Notes: a model not told the origin generated them from the letters alone. 64,000 bases of DNA from CAMFLJ01 sp963702555 (GCA_963702555.1 CAVPCW010000012.1:124001-188000), one strand, 5' to 3'. Shown: positions 18,355 through 27,651, numbered from the stretch's first letter. Program-made: numbers and translations.

Positions 18355-19722
18355 ATGAGTCGGCTCATCATCCGCCACGTCGACCACCTCGCGACCTTCG
18401 ATGAAGTCGGCACCGAGCACCTCGACTGCGACCTCGTCGCCGTCGACGGCGTGATCACCGCGCTCGGCCCGGGCGTGGCCGAAGGGCTGGCGCCCGAGGC
18501 GGGCGACCACCTGGTCGACGGCCGTGGCCTCGTGGTCTTGCCGGGGCTGGTCAATGCCCACCAGCACCTCTACCAGGGGGCCTTCCGCGCCGTCCCCGAG
18601 CTCGAGCGCATCGAGATCCTGCCCTGGCTGGCGGGGCTGGGCGCCCGGGTGCGGGCCAAGTTCGCGGCCGGAGCGTTCGGTCCCGACGCGGTCGGCGCCG
18701 TCGCCACGGCCGTGCTCACCGAGTCGCTGCTCGGTGGGCAGACCACCGTCGCCGACCAGCACTACTTCCACCCTGCCGGGGCCACCCTCCCCTACGTCGA
18801 GGCCACCATCGCTGCGGCCGAGGGGCTCAGGGTGCGACTCACGGCCGCCCGGGGCACCCTCACCCTCGGGCCGGAGCCCTCCGTCCTCCAGGACGTCGAC
18901 GAGGTGGTCCGCCACTGCGCCGAGCTCATCGAGGCCCACCACGACCCGGCGCCGTTCGCCATGACCCGCGTGGCTCTGGCGCCGTGCGGGGTCCACGCCG
19001 ACCAGCCGGAGCTGTTCGACGAGCTCGCCGCCCTGGCCGCGGACCACCCCGAGGTCCGGCTGCACACCCACCTCTACGAGGTCGTCGACACCGACGCCTG
19101 CCGGGCGCTCTACGGCACGAGCCCGTGGGAGTTCCTGGTCGAGCACGGCTGGGCCGGCCCCCAGACCTGGCTGGCCCATGTGTGCGACGTACCCGTCGCC
19201 GAGCTGCCAGAGATGGCCGCCGCCGGGGTGTCCGTCGCCCACCTCGTGGCCCCCGACCTCCGCATGGGCTGGGGGCTCGCCCCCCTGCGAGCGATGTTCG
19301 ACGCCGGCCTCACCGTCGGCTTCGGCACGACCGGCTCGAGCAGCAACGACGGCGCCAACCTCCTCGGCGATCTGCGCCTCGCCGCGCTGGCCCACCGCTC
19401 CACCGACCCCGACCCGATGCGCTGGCCGTCCGCACGCGAGCTGCTGGGTGCGGCCACCCGCGGCTCGGCCGACTGCCTGGGACGCCCCGAGATCGGACGC
19501 CTCGAGGTGGGCGCCGCGGCCGACCTCGCCGGGTGGGACATGACCGCCGTCGACCGCGTCGGCGTGCACGACCCCGTCGCCGGGCTCGTGCTCACCGGGC
19601 TCGGAAGCCAGGTCCACCTGGTGGCCGTGGCCGGCCGGGTGCTGGTCGAGAGCGGCGACCCGGTCGGCTTCGATCCCCACCAGATCGCCGCCCACGCCCG
19701 CGAGGCCCTCACCCCCTCCTGA
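18355..19722 (+). CDS. Amidohydrolase, 8-oxoguanine deaminase-like
   Basis: The 455-residue protein belongs to the same subtype-III amidohydrolase fold as its neighbour but is clearly diverged. Residues NAHQHLYQGAFR carry the HxH pair, TTVADQHYFHP is typical of the 8-oxoguanine deaminase branch, LHTHLYEV and AHVCDV supply the barrel His residues, and the aspartate position reads GTTGSSSNDGANLL. Expected reaction: hydrolytic removal of an exocyclic amino group from guanine or 8-oxoguanine to give (8-oxo)xanthine/urate. It shares a transcript with the preceding gene (25-base gap) and its stop codon overlaps the first unit of the tandem repeat. Confidence 0.75.
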   Translation: MSRLIIRHVDHLATFDEVGTEHLDCDLVAVDGVITALGPGVAEGLAPEAGDHLVDGRGLVVLPGLVNAHQHLYQGAFRAVPELERIEILPWLAGLGARVRAKFAAGAFGPDAVGAVATAVLTESLLGGQTTVADQHYFHPAGATLPYVEATIAAAEGLRVRLTAARGTLTLGPEPSVLQDVDEVVRHCAELIEAHHDPAPFAMTRVALAPCGVHADQPELFDELAALAADHPEVRLHTHLYEVVDTDACRALYGTSPWEFLVEHGWAGPQTWLAHVCDVPVAELPEMAAAGVSVAHLVAPDLRMGWGLAPLRAMFDAGLTVGFGTTGSSSNDGANLLGDLRLAALAHRSTDPDPMRWPSARELLGAATRGSADCLGRPEIGRLEVGAAADLAGWDMTAVDRVGVHDPVAGLVLTGLGSQVHLVAVAGRVLVESGDPVGFDPHQIAAHAREALTPS

Positions 19723-19837
19723 CCCCGGAAAGCTGGCTCACCAGATCCAGCCGGCCGAAGCACGTGAGCCACCTTTCACCCGACCCCGGAAAGCTGGCTC
19801 ACCAGATCCAGCCGGCCGAACCAGGTGAGCCACCTTT
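19721..19837. repeat. Two-copy tandem hairpin repeat (61-bp period)
   Basis: Two units of about 56 bases (19,721-19,776 and 19,782-19,837) differ at only two positions. Each is itself a long inverted repeat: AAAGCTGGCTCACC pairs with GGTGAGCCACCTTT with one mismatch around a 21-base loop. The first copy covers the TGA of the upstream deaminase gene. Could act as a terminator or be a REP-like element. Confidence 0.8.
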
Positions 19838-19907
19838 GGGGAGGCGTGGGAGGCGTCGGGCACAGGTCGGTTACGTCGGCGTGAAATGACCGGCCGAACG
19901 GGCCGAT

Positions 19908-19926
19908 TCTCAACAATTTGTTGAAT
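19908..19926. promoter_or_regulatory. Palindromic operator, site B
   Basis: TCTCAACAATTTGTTGAAT keeps TCAACA-N3-TGTTGA of site A with one change in the outer left arm (CTCAACA for TTCAACA). It lies 21 bases upstream of the GTG of the first dehydrogenase FAD subunit gene. Confidence 0.7.
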
Positions 19927-19947
19927 CGCTCTGCGACAATCGGCGCC

Positions 19948-20790
19948 GTGACCGTCCTGCTCCCCGACTCGCTCGACCGGGCCTGCGCCCAGCTGGCGGA
20001 CCACCCCGAGGCCCACGTCCTCGCCGGTGGCACCGACTTCATGGTCGAGGTCAACTTCGGCCATCGCCGCCCCGAGGCGGTCCTCTCCCTGGCCCGGGTG
20101 CCCGAGCTCCGGGGCTGGCGCACCGAGGGCGACCGACTCGTCCTCGGCGCCGGCGTGACCTACACCGAGCTCACCGATCCGGCCGTCGCCGAGCTGGCCC
20201 CCGCCCTGGCGCAGGCGGCCCGCACGGTGGGGTCGCCCCAGATCCGCAACGCGGGCACGGTCGGCGGGAACCTCGGCACCGGCTCCCCCGCCGGCGACAC
20301 GCTGCCCGTCCTCGCCGCCCTCGACGCGGTGGTCGAGCTGGTCAGCATCACCGGCAGCCGCCGCCTCCCGATCAGCGAGTACTGCGTGGGCCCCAAGCGC
20401 ACCGCCCGGGACGCCACCGAGCTCATCGCGTCGGTGAGCATTCCTGTGGCCAAGGGCCCGCAGGAGTACCTGAAGGTCGGCCCCCGCAACGCGATGGTGA
20501 TCTCGGTGGCCGGGCTCGCAGCCGTCGCCGACCTCGAGGCCCGCACCGTCGGCGTGGGGCTCGGCTCGGTCGGACCGGTGCCGCTGCGAGCGCCCGAGGC
20601 CGAGGCGTGGGTCGTCACCCGCATCGACTGGGGCGCCGGGCGCATCGACCCCGACGACGCCGCCGAGTTCGGGCGCCTCGTCGCCGCTGCCGCCCGCCCG
20701 ATCGACGACCACCGGGCCACCGCCGACTACCGCCGCCACTGCGTGGGCGTCCTCGCCCGCCGGGCCGTCACGAGGATGTTCGCCGCATGA
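19948..20790 (+). CDS. Xanthine-dehydrogenase-family FAD subunit, set 1
   Basis: The 280-residue medium subunit (CoxM/XdhB type) binds FAD and passes electrons from the iron-sulfur subunit to an acceptor. The FAD-binding loops are LAGGTDFMVEVNFG (residues about 25-38) and the NAGTVGGNLGTGSPAGD segment (about 101-117). The C-terminal CO-dehydrogenase-flavoprotein domain follows. GTG 19,948 is used; a weak Shine-Dalgarno only. The stop overlaps the ATG of the iron-sulfur subunit (ATGA), so three subunits are made in FAD-FeS-Mo order. Operator B immediately upstream suggests the set is controlled together with the deaminases. Confidence 0.85.
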   Translation: MTVLLPDSLDRACAQLADHPEAHVLAGGTDFMVEVNFGHRRPEAVLSLARVPELRGWRTEGDRLVLGAGVTYTELTDPAVAELAPALAQAARTVGSPQIRNAGTVGGNLGTGSPAGDTLPVLAALDAVVELVSITGSRRLPISEYCVGPKRTARDATELIASVSIPVAKGPQEYLKVGPRNAMVISVAGLAAVADLEARTVGVGLGSVGPVPLRAPEAEAWVVTRIDWGAGRIDPDDAAEFGRLVAAAARPIDDHRATADYRRHCVGVLARRAVTRMFAA

Positions 20791-21278
20791 CCGCCCCCGA
20801 GACCTACGACCTCACCGTGAACGGCACCGAGCACCACGTGGCTGGTGCCTGGCTCGGCGAGAGCCTGCTCTACGTGCTGCGCGAGCGCCTGGGCCTCCCC
20901 GGCGCCAAGAACGCCTGTGAACAGGGCGAATGCGGCTCCTGCTCGGTGCTCGTCGACGACAGCCTGGTCTGCTCGTGCCTCGTTCTCGCCGCCTCGGCAG
21001 TCGGCACCGAGGTCACCACCGTCGAGTCGCTCGCCGCCGACGGCGTGCTCTCCGACGTGCAGCAGGCCTTCGTCGACGCCGGCGCCGTGCAGTGCGGCTT
21101 CTGCACCCCCGGCCTGGTGATGGCCGTCGACGACCTCCTGCGCCGCGACGCCGCACCCACCGAGCTGGAGGTGCGGGAGGCCATCTCCGGCAACCTCTGC
21201 CGGTGCACGGGCTACGGCCGGGTGATCGAGGCCGTGCGGGTCGCCGTGCGCCGCCGCTCCGGGGCGGAGGTCGTCTGA
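20787..21278 (+). CDS. Xanthine-dehydrogenase-family 2Fe-2S subunit, set 1
   Basis: The 163-residue small subunit (CoxS/XdhC type) carries two 2Fe-2S clusters. The plant-ferredoxin-like domain has CEQGECGSCSV with the fourth ligand in LVCSC; the helical domain has QCGFCTPG and NLCRCTGYG. All eight cluster cysteines are present. It links the molybdopterin subunit to the FAD subunit. Its stop and the next start share one base (TGATG), showing tight coupling to the large subunit. Confidence 0.9.
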   Translation: MTAPETYDLTVNGTEHHVAGAWLGESLLYVLRERLGLPGAKNACEQGECGSCSVLVDDSLVCSCLVLAASAVGTEVTTVESLAADGVLSDVQQAFVDAGAVQCGFCTPGLVMAVDDLLRRDAAPTELEVREAISGNLCRCTGYGRVIEAVRVAVRRRSGAEVV

Positions 21279-23587
21279 TGACCGACACGACGCTCACCCC
21301 CACCGACACCGCGGCCGACACCGGCACCCGCGGCGCCCGCATCGGCGAGTCCGCCGCCCGGCCCGACGGTGTCCCCAAGGTCCAGGGCCGCTTCGCCTAC
21401 TCCTCCGACCTGTGGGCCGAGGGCATGCTCTGGGGCCACACCCTGCGCTCGCCGCACCCGTCGGCCCGCATCACGTCCGTCGACATCGGCCCGGCCCTGC
21501 GCATCCCCGGCGTCGAGGCCGTCCTCACCGCCTCCGACGTCCCCGGTCGCCCCACCTTCGGCCTGGAGATCCACGACCAGCCGGTGTTCGCCTCCGAGGT
21601 CGTGCGCTACCAGGGCGAGGCCATCGCCTGTGTGGCCGCCGACCATCCCGAGACCGCCCGCCGCGCGGCCGACGCCATCGTCGTCACCTATGAGGTCACC
21701 GCGCCCCTCGTCGACGCCGAGGCCGCCATCGAGGCGCCGGCCATCCACCCCGACGGCAACGTCGTGCGCCACCTCGTGATCCGCCACGGCGACCCGTCGG
21801 TCACCGGCGACGTGGTCGTCGAAGGCACCTACGACGTCGGCATGCAGGACCAGGCCCCGCTCGGCACCGAGGCCGGCATGGCCGTGCCCACCGACGACGG
21901 CGGGGTCGAGCTCTACGTCGCCACCCAGTGGTTGCACGTCGACCAGGCCCAGGTCGCGGCCAGCGCCGACCTGCCCCCGGAGAAGGTCCGGCTCCAGCTC
22001 GCAGGCGTCGGCGGAGCGTTCGGCGCACGCGAGGACGTCAGCCTCCAGGTCCATCTCGCCCTGCTGGCGCTGCACACCGGCCGTCCGGTGAAGATGGTCT
22101 ACGACCGGGCCGAGTCCTTCTTCGGCCACGTCCACAGGCACCCGGCGCGCATGTGGTATCGCCACCACGCCACCGCCGACGGCACCCTCGTCAACGTCGA
22201 AGCCCGCCTGGTGTTCGACGGTGGCGCCTACGCGTCGTCGTCGCCCGCGGTCATCGGCAACGCCGCCTGCTTCGCGGTCGGCCCGTACGCCACGCCCAAC
22301 GCCTACATCGACGGCTGGGCGATGCGCACCAACAACCCGCCGTGCGGAGCGATGCGGGGCTTCGGGGCGGTGCAGACCTGCTTCGCCCACGAGGCCCAGA
22401 TGGACAAGCTGGCCGAGGCCCTCGGCATGGACCCTGTCGAGCTGCGCCTGAAGAACGCCCTGAAGACCGGCGACACCCTCCCCACGGGACAGATCATCAC
22501 CGGAACCGCCCCCGTCGCCGAGGTCATCCGGGCGGTGGCGGCGGTGCCCCACGTCGTCTCCCCCGAGCTCGACGGGCAGCCCATGGCGCTCCCGGGAGGC
22601 GCCGGCCGCACCGCCGATGCCGAGAACGTCCGCCGCGGCTCCGGCTTCGCCGTGGGCTTCAAGAACATCGCCTTCTCCGAGGGCTTCGACGACTTCTCCA
22701 CCGCCCGCGTGAGGCTCGACCGTGGTGTGGCCACGGTGACCTGCGCGTGCGCCGAGGTCGGCCAGGGCTTCGTCACCATCGCCCAGCAGTTCACCCGTGA
22801 GGTGCTGGGGGTCGACGAGGTCGTGCTCGCCCCCGCGGACACCACCATCGGCTCGGCCGGCTCCACCTCGGCCAGCCGCCAGACCTGGATGTCGGGCGGC
22901 GCGGTGAAGGCGGCGGCCGAGGCGGTCCGCGAGCGCATGCTCGCCATCGTCGCCGGCATCCACGGCGTCGCCCCCGACACCCTCTCGGTCGCCGGTGACC
23001 GGATCGTCTCGGCCGACGGCACCATCGACCTCCCGGTCGCCCATGCCCTGGGCGACGAGGTCGTGGAGGAGACCGTCGAGTACCACCACCAGCCCACGTT
23101 CCCCCTCGACAGCGATGGCCAGGGCAACGCCCATCTCTCGTTCGCCTTCGTCGCCCACCGAGCCGTGGTCGACGTCGACCCCGAGCTCGGGCTGTGCCGC
23201 CTGGTCGACCTCGTCACCTCCCAGGACGTCGGGAAGGTCCTCAACCCCCTCCAGCTGCTCGGCCAGCTCGAGGGTGGCGCGGCGCAGGGCGTCGGCCTGG
23301 CCCTGATGGAGGAGATCCTCGTCACCGATGGTGCGGTCCGGAACGCCTCGTTCACCGACTACCTGATCCCCACGGCCCTCGATCTCCCCGACCTCCGGGT
23401 GGGCGAGCTCGTCGAGCAGCCCGAGCCGGGTGCCCCGTTCGGGGCCAAGGGGGTCGGCGAACCGCCCACCATCTCGTCCACCCCGGCCGTCGTCGCCGCC
23501 GTGCGGGCCGCCACCGGCCTGGCGCTGGCACGCACGCCCATCCGCCCGTCCGACATCGCCCTGGCCGACGCGCCCTCGGAGCCCTGA
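21278..23587 (+). CDS. Xanthine-dehydrogenase-family molybdopterin subunit, set 1
   Basis: The 769-residue catalytic subunit starts with an Asp/Thr-rich tail then GESAARPDGVPKVQGRF. Molybdopterin-binding blocks are GVGGAFGAREDVSL, CGAMRGFGAVQT, EVGQGFVTIAQQF and the C-terminal GAKGVGEPPT with the catalytic Glu. The AMRGFG loop is typical of purine-oxidising xanthine dehydrogenases and not of aerobic CO dehydrogenase (AYXCSFR), so hydroxylation of a purine (hypoxanthine/xanthine or methyl-xanthine) is the best guess. The Mo-cofactor chaperone (XdhC/CoxF type) is not in the window. Confidence 0.85.
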   Translation: MTDTTLTPTDTAADTGTRGARIGESAARPDGVPKVQGRFAYSSDLWAEGMLWGHTLRSPHPSARITSVDIGPALRIPGVEAVLTASDVPGRPTFGLEIHDQPVFASEVVRYQGEAIACVAADHPETARRAADAIVVTYEVTAPLVDAEAAIEAPAIHPDGNVVRHLVIRHGDPSVTGDVVVEGTYDVGMQDQAPLGTEAGMAVPTDDGGVELYVATQWLHVDQAQVAASADLPPEKVRLQLAGVGGAFGAREDVSLQVHLALLALHTGRPVKMVYDRAESFFGHVHRHPARMWYRHHATADGTLVNVEARLVFDGGAYASSSPAVIGNAACFAVGPYATPNAYIDGWAMRTNNPPCGAMRGFGAVQTCFAHEAQMDKLAEALGMDPVELRLKNALKTGDTLPTGQIITGTAPVAEVIRAVAAVPHVVSPELDGQPMALPGGAGRTADAENVRRGSGFAVGFKNIAFSEGFDDFSTARVRLDRGVATVTCACAEVGQGFVTIAQQFTREVLGVDEVVLAPADTTIGSAGSTSASRQTWMSGGAVKAAAEAVRERMLAIVAGIHGVAPDTLSVAGDRIVSADGTIDLPVAHALGDEVVEETVEYHHQPTFPLDSDGQGNAHLSFAFVAHRAVVDVDPELGLCRLVDLVTSQDVGKVLNPLQLLGQLEGGAAQGVGLALMEEILVTDGAVRNASFTDYLIPTALDLPDLRVGELVEQPEPGAPFGAKGVGEPPTISSTPAVVAAVRAATGLALARTPIRPSDIALADAPSEP

Positions 23588-23591
23588 CCTG

Positions 23592-24626
23592 ATGACCGAC
23601 CTCACCGACCCGCCCGCCACCGGCCGTTCGATCGCCAACGACCATCCGGCGCTGCTGCGCCAGTGGCACCCGGTCGCCCTCGCCGCCGAGGTCACCGACG
23701 AGCCGACCCAGGTCGTGGTCTGCGGCCAGCGCCTCGTCATCGCCCGCCTCGCCGACGGGCTGGCCGTGCTGCCCGACATGTGCCCCCACCGCAACGCACC
23801 GCTCAGCGAGGGCAAGGTGGTCGACGGCCACCTCCAGTGCCCGTACCACGGGTGGCGCTTCGGGGCCGACGGCGGCTGCCGGTTCATCCCGGCCCTCGGG
23901 GCCGGAGCGACCGTGCCCCCGAAGGCCCACCTCGCGGCGCCGCTCGTACGGGAGGCCTACGGCATGGTGCTCGTGTGCCTGGAGCCCGGTGAGGTCGAGC
24001 CGCCTCTGCTCGCCGTGCCCGAGTGGGACGCACCCGGGATCGTCCCCGTGTGGCTCCCCGTGGTCACCGTCACGGGCGGGGGCGCGCAACTGCTCGACAA
24101 CTTCCTCGACTTCACCCACTTCCCGTTCATCCACGCCGGCACGTTCGGTGCGGGTGAGGACTCCTTCGTCGGCGACTACGAGGTCGAGCACGACGACGTG
24201 TCCCTGAAGGTCCGCTACGACCACGTCGTCGAGAACAAGGAGGACCCGGGGGTCGCCAGCGGCGAGCGGCCCCTCCTCCAGCCCCGCACCATGGAGTACA
24301 CGTTCACGGTCCCGTTCGCCGGGCGCCTGCGCCTCGAGCTCCCGCTCACCGGGGTGGAGAACACCATCTTGTTCTGGGCCAGTCCGGTCGACGCCGACCA
24401 CAGCCGGGTGTTCTGCGCCCTGCTCCGCAACGACGTCACCGGCCCCGACGATCCCGCGGCGATCGCGGCACACGACTACGAGTACGGCGTGCTGAAGGAG
24501 GACGTCTGGATGCTCGAGCGGCTCCCGACCACCAGCCTCCCCCTCGACCTCCCGGCCCAGGCCCACACCCGGGCCGACCGCATCACCGTCGAGATGCGGC
24601 GCCTCCTCGCCGCCATGGTCGCCTGA
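23592..24626 (+). CDS. Rieske non-heme iron oxygenase 1
   Basis: The 344-residue oxygenase alpha-type subunit has a Rieske centre Cys64-x-His66 ... Cys83-x2-His86 (CPHRN, CPYHGW) and a mononuclear iron site DNFLDFTHFPFIHAGTFG with the Asp/His/His pattern. It falls in the VanA/NdmA-like class of single-component alpha subunits that N- or O-demethylate or hydroxylate, taking electrons from a separate reductase. Set among purine genes it may demethylate or hydroxylate a methylated purine, as NdmA-C do on caffeine; this is inference from location. ATG is 4 bases after the dehydrogenase stop, so it is in the same operon. No reductase gene is seen nearby. Confidence 0.8.
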   Translation: MTDLTDPPATGRSIANDHPALLRQWHPVALAAEVTDEPTQVVVCGQRLVIARLADGLAVLPDMCPHRNAPLSEGKVVDGHLQCPYHGWRFGADGGCRFIPALGAGATVPPKAHLAAPLVREAYGMVLVCLEPGEVEPPLLAVPEWDAPGIVPVWLPVVTVTGGGAQLLDNFLDFTHFPFIHAGTFGAGEDSFVGDYEVEHDDVSLKVRYDHVVENKEDPGVASGERPLLQPRTMEYTFTVPFAGRLRLELPLTGVENTILFWASPVDADHSRVFCALLRNDVTGPDDPAAIAAHDYEYGVLKEDVWMLERLPTTSLPLDLPAQAHTRADRITVEMRRLLAAMVA

Positions 24627-24663
24627 CCACCCTTCCCTCGCTCCCCACCGAAAGGCCTCCGAC

Positions 24664-26433
24664 GTGAACGACCCCGTCGACCCCGAAGTCCGTTCCCGTG
24701 CCATGGCCGCCGCCCAGGGCCTCGCCCCGTTCGACCTGTTGTTCACCGGGGGCACCGTCGTCGACGTCTCGACCGGCGAGCTGCGCCCCGCCGACGTCGG
24801 CGTGGTCGGGCCGCTCATCGCCAGCGTCCACGCCCCCGGGGCACGCGCCGACGCGCTCGAGGCCTTCGACATCACCGGCCGCTTCCTCGCCCCTGGCTTC
24901 CTCGACCTCCACGTGCACACCGAGAGCGCCATGCTCACCCCCGGCGGCTACGCCGAGGCCGTGTGCCCGCGCGGCACCACCACGATCTTCTGCGACCCCC
25001 ACGAGCTGGCCAACGTGGCCGGGGTCGACGGCGTCCGCTACGTCGTCGACGCCGCCAAGGGCCTTCCGATCCGCTTCATCGTCCAGGCGCCGTCGTGCGT
25101 GCCTCCCATCCCGGGTCTCGAGCTCTCGGGCGCCGACCTGCACGGTCCCGAGGTCGAGACGATGCTCTCGTGGCCCGAGGTCGGTGGCCTCGCCGAGGTC
25201 ATGGACATGATGGGCGTCCTCACCCGCGACCGTCGCATGGTCGACGTCGTGGCCGCCGGCATCGCCAGCGGCAAGCTGGTGAGCGGCCACGCCGCCGGGC
25301 TCACCGGCCCCGAGCTGCAGGCCTACCTGTGCGCCGGCATCGAGAGCGACCACGAGATCTTCACCGACGGCGACGTCATGGAGAAGCTGCGCTCGGGCAT
25401 GACCGTCGAGTTCCGCGGGATGCTCGACTTCCTGATCCCGCTGATCGTCGCCGAGCTCGACACCCTGCCCGAACTGCCCATCAACATGGTCGCCGCCACC
25501 GACGACCTCTTCGCCCTCACCCTGCTCACCGACGGCGGCATCGACCACCTGCTGAAGCGGCTCATCGCCGCCGGGATGGCGCCGGTCCGGGCGATCCGCC
25601 TGGCCACCCTGCACGCCGCCTACCGCCTGCAGCGCAACGACCTCGGTGTCGTCGGGGCCGGGCGCCGGGCCGACCTCGTCGTGCTCTCCGACCTCGAGCG
25701 CATCGTCGTCGACGACGTCTTCACCGACGGGCGCCGCGTCGCCAGCGGCGGCGAGATGCTGGTCCCGGTCGTCGAGGGCCCCTGCACCCCACCGCTCGAC
25801 ACCATGCGGATCGGCCCAGTGTCAGCCGACGACATGGTGCTGCGCCTGCCCGGGGTCGCCGACGGCACCCACCGCATCCGCACCATCGTCGGCGTGCCGG
25901 TCACCGAGTGGGGCGAGACCACCATCGACGTCACCGCGGAGGTCGCCACCATCCCGCCGGGCCACATCCTCCAGCTCGCGATCCACCGCCACGGCCGGGC
26001 CCCCGCCACCCCCGTCGGCGCGGTGCTCGCCGGATGGGGCGACTGGACCGGGGCGGTGGCCACCACCGTCTCCCACGACACCCACAACCTCATCGTGTTC
26101 GGGGTGGACCCCGTCGACATGGCCGTGGCCGCCAACGCGGTGATCGCCACGGGTGGTGGCGTGGCCGTGGCCACCGGCGGCCAGGTCGTCGAAATGATCG
26201 AGCTCCCCATCGCCGGGATCCTCTCGCCGCTCCCCGCCGCCGAGGTCGCCGAGGCCCAGCGCCGCACCCAGCAGGCCGCCCTCGACATCGGCCTGCTCCC
26301 CGGCGCCATGACCCAGCCGCTCCTGCAGTGCCTCGTGTCGTCGCTGGCCTGCCTGGGTGGCCCTCACGTCACCGACGTCGGGCTGGTCGACGGCACCACC
26401 GGCGAGCTCGTCCCCTCGATGCTCGTCGGCTGA
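24664..26433 (+). CDS. ade: Adenine deaminase
   Basis: The 589-residue amidohydrolase converts adenine to hypoxanthine and ammonia. The AdeC signature is plain: GFLDLHVHTESAMLTPGGY, CDPHELANVAGVDGV, SGHAAGLTGPELQAYL, the CAGIESDHE segment, and a long C-terminal domain with SHDTHNLIVFG. Length matches the family (about 580). The GTG start is supported by a purine-rich GAAAGG 5-10 bases upstream. It completes the operon that begins with the FAD subunit (37-base gap after the Rieske gene) and converges on the second Rieske gene. Hypoxanthine formed here would feed the adjacent dehydrogenase. Confidence 0.9.
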   Translation: MNDPVDPEVRSRAMAAAQGLAPFDLLFTGGTVVDVSTGELRPADVGVVGPLIASVHAPGARADALEAFDITGRFLAPGFLDLHVHTESAMLTPGGYAEAVCPRGTTTIFCDPHELANVAGVDGVRYVVDAAKGLPIRFIVQAPSCVPPIPGLELSGADLHGPEVETMLSWPEVGGLAEVMDMMGVLTRDRRMVDVVAAGIASGKLVSGHAAGLTGPELQAYLCAGIESDHEIFTDGDVMEKLRSGMTVEFRGMLDFLIPLIVAELDTLPELPINMVAATDDLFALTLLTDGGIDHLLKRLIAAGMAPVRAIRLATLHAAYRLQRNDLGVVGAGRRADLVVLSDLERIVVDDVFTDGRRVASGGEMLVPVVEGPCTPPLDTMRIGPVSADDMVLRLPGVADGTHRIRTIVGVPVTEWGETTIDVTAEVATIPPGHILQLAIHRHGRAPATPVGAVLAGWGDWTGAVATTVSHDTHNLIVFGVDPVDMAVAANAVIATGGGVAVATGGQVVEMIELPIAGILSPLPAAEVAEAQRRTQQAALDIGLLPGAMTQPLLQCLVSSLACLGGPHVTDVGLVDGTTGELVPSMLVG

Positions 26434-26451
26434 GCCTGCCTCACGTCCCCT

Positions 26452-27540
26452 TCAGGCGGTGACGGCGGGGTCGGCGACGCCGACCTCGGGCAGCTCGGTG
26501 GCGGCCTGCTCGCCGGCCAGGCCCACCATGTCGGCCATGAGCCGCCGCCAGGCGACGCTCAGCCGGTCGGCCTTGGTGTGGACCTCGACCCTCAGGTCGA
26601 GGTGCAGCACCATCGCGGTGTAGGCCTCGAGCACCCGCAGGTCCTCGATGAGGATGAGGTCCTCGTCGACGACCGTCTTGGCGATCATCTCCTCGGAACC
26701 GTGCGAGTCGTTGCGGGCCACCAGCTTGAAGATGTGCGTCGAGCCGTTCCTCTCGGGGCTGCAGCAGAACAGGATCGCCATGGTCTTCCCGGTGACCGGC
26801 ATGTACAGCCTCAGGTAGACGGTGAGCCCGGCGTTGCCCTGCTTCGTGAGCACCTGGGGCTGCACGGCCTCGTGCTCGCCGGTGGCCACCAGCGGGTCGT
26901 CGTAGTTGCGGTACCAGGTGGAGAAGACGGTGCGGACCTCCCAGCCCTCACGCACGATGCCGTCGTCGTGGACCTCGGCCGCCTTCGGGTCGCCGAAGGT
27001 CCCCTCGTGCACGTAGGGGAAGTGCGAGGCGTCGAGGAAGTTGTCGACGAGCTGGCCCGCGCTCACGGCCGTGCGCATGAACGTGGTCGGGATGCAGTCG
27101 TAGCCGTCCTCCCCCCACTCCGGGAAGGCGGGGAGGGGGGCGAGGGCCTCCTCCGGCGCCAGCCAGACGAACCCGTAGGCCTCGGCGACGCCCCACGCAG
27201 GGGTGAGGTCGGCCCGCTTGGGCAGGTGCTCGGCGGCGCCGATCGGCGGCATGGAGGTGCACCGGCCGTCGGCGGCGAAGGTCCAGCCGTGGTAGCCGCA
27301 CTGGAGCTCACCGTCGCAGTGTCGGCCCACCGTCAGCGGTGCCAACCGGTGCGGGCAGCGGTCGACGAACGCCCTCATCTCCCCGTCGAGACGCACCAGC
27401 GCCCAGGGCTCACCGAGCAGCCAGACCTGGAAGGGCCCGTCGCCCACCTCCTCGACCGTCGCGACGGCGTGCCAGGCGTTCCGCAGCGCCGACGTCTCGT
27501 TGTCGATCGGGGGCAGGGAAGGGGTCGACGCGGAGCTCAT
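26452..27540 (-). CDS. Rieske non-heme iron oxygenase 2
   Basis: The 362-residue paralog of the first Rieske protein has Cys62-x-His64 ... Cys81-x2-His84 (CPHRL, CGYHGW) and a DNFLDASHFPYVHEGTFG iron site. The two proteins share the same plan and iron-site wording but differ widely elsewhere, so they likely act on different positions or substrates, or form a hetero-oligomer. Encoded on the opposite strand with its own promoter in the 111-base divergent gap shared with the PhyH gene. It needs an external ferredoxin reductase. Confidence 0.8.
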   Translation of the reverse strand: MSSASTPSLPPIDNETSALRNAWHAVATVEEVGDGPFQVWLLGEPWALVRLDGEMRAFVDRCPHRLAPLTVGRHCDGELQCGYHGWTFAADGRCTSMPPIGAAEHLPKRADLTPAWGVAEAYGFVWLAPEEALAPLPAFPEWGEDGYDCIPTTFMRTAVSAGQLVDNFLDASHFPYVHEGTFGDPKAAEVHDDGIVREGWEVRTVFSTWYRNYDDPLVATGEHEAVQPQVLTKQGNAGLTVYLRLYMPVTGKTMAILFCCSPERNGSTHIFKLVARNDSHGSEEMIAKTVVDEDLILIEDLRVLEAYTAMVLHLDLRVEVHTKADRLSVAWRRLMADMVGLAGEQAATELPEVGVADPAVTA

Positions 27541-27651
27541 CGGACCACCTTGGCGGCCGACTGCGACAAGTCAGACAACAGGATGTTTCGAGGCCGTGAA
27601 ACCGGCCCCGAGCACCTTCCTGCAGCGCCCGGCACCTCCTACGGTCGACCC

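Noticed and set aside
18259..19695. A 478-codon minus-strand frame over the second deaminase
   Set aside because: Antisense shadow of the 8-oxoguanine-deaminase-like gene, whose plus-strand motifs are clear.
21212..23887. An 891-codon minus-strand frame over the set 1 molybdopterin subunit
   Set aside because: Low-complexity Gly/Asp/Val/His composition with no motifs; a codon-bias shadow of the dehydrogenase gene.
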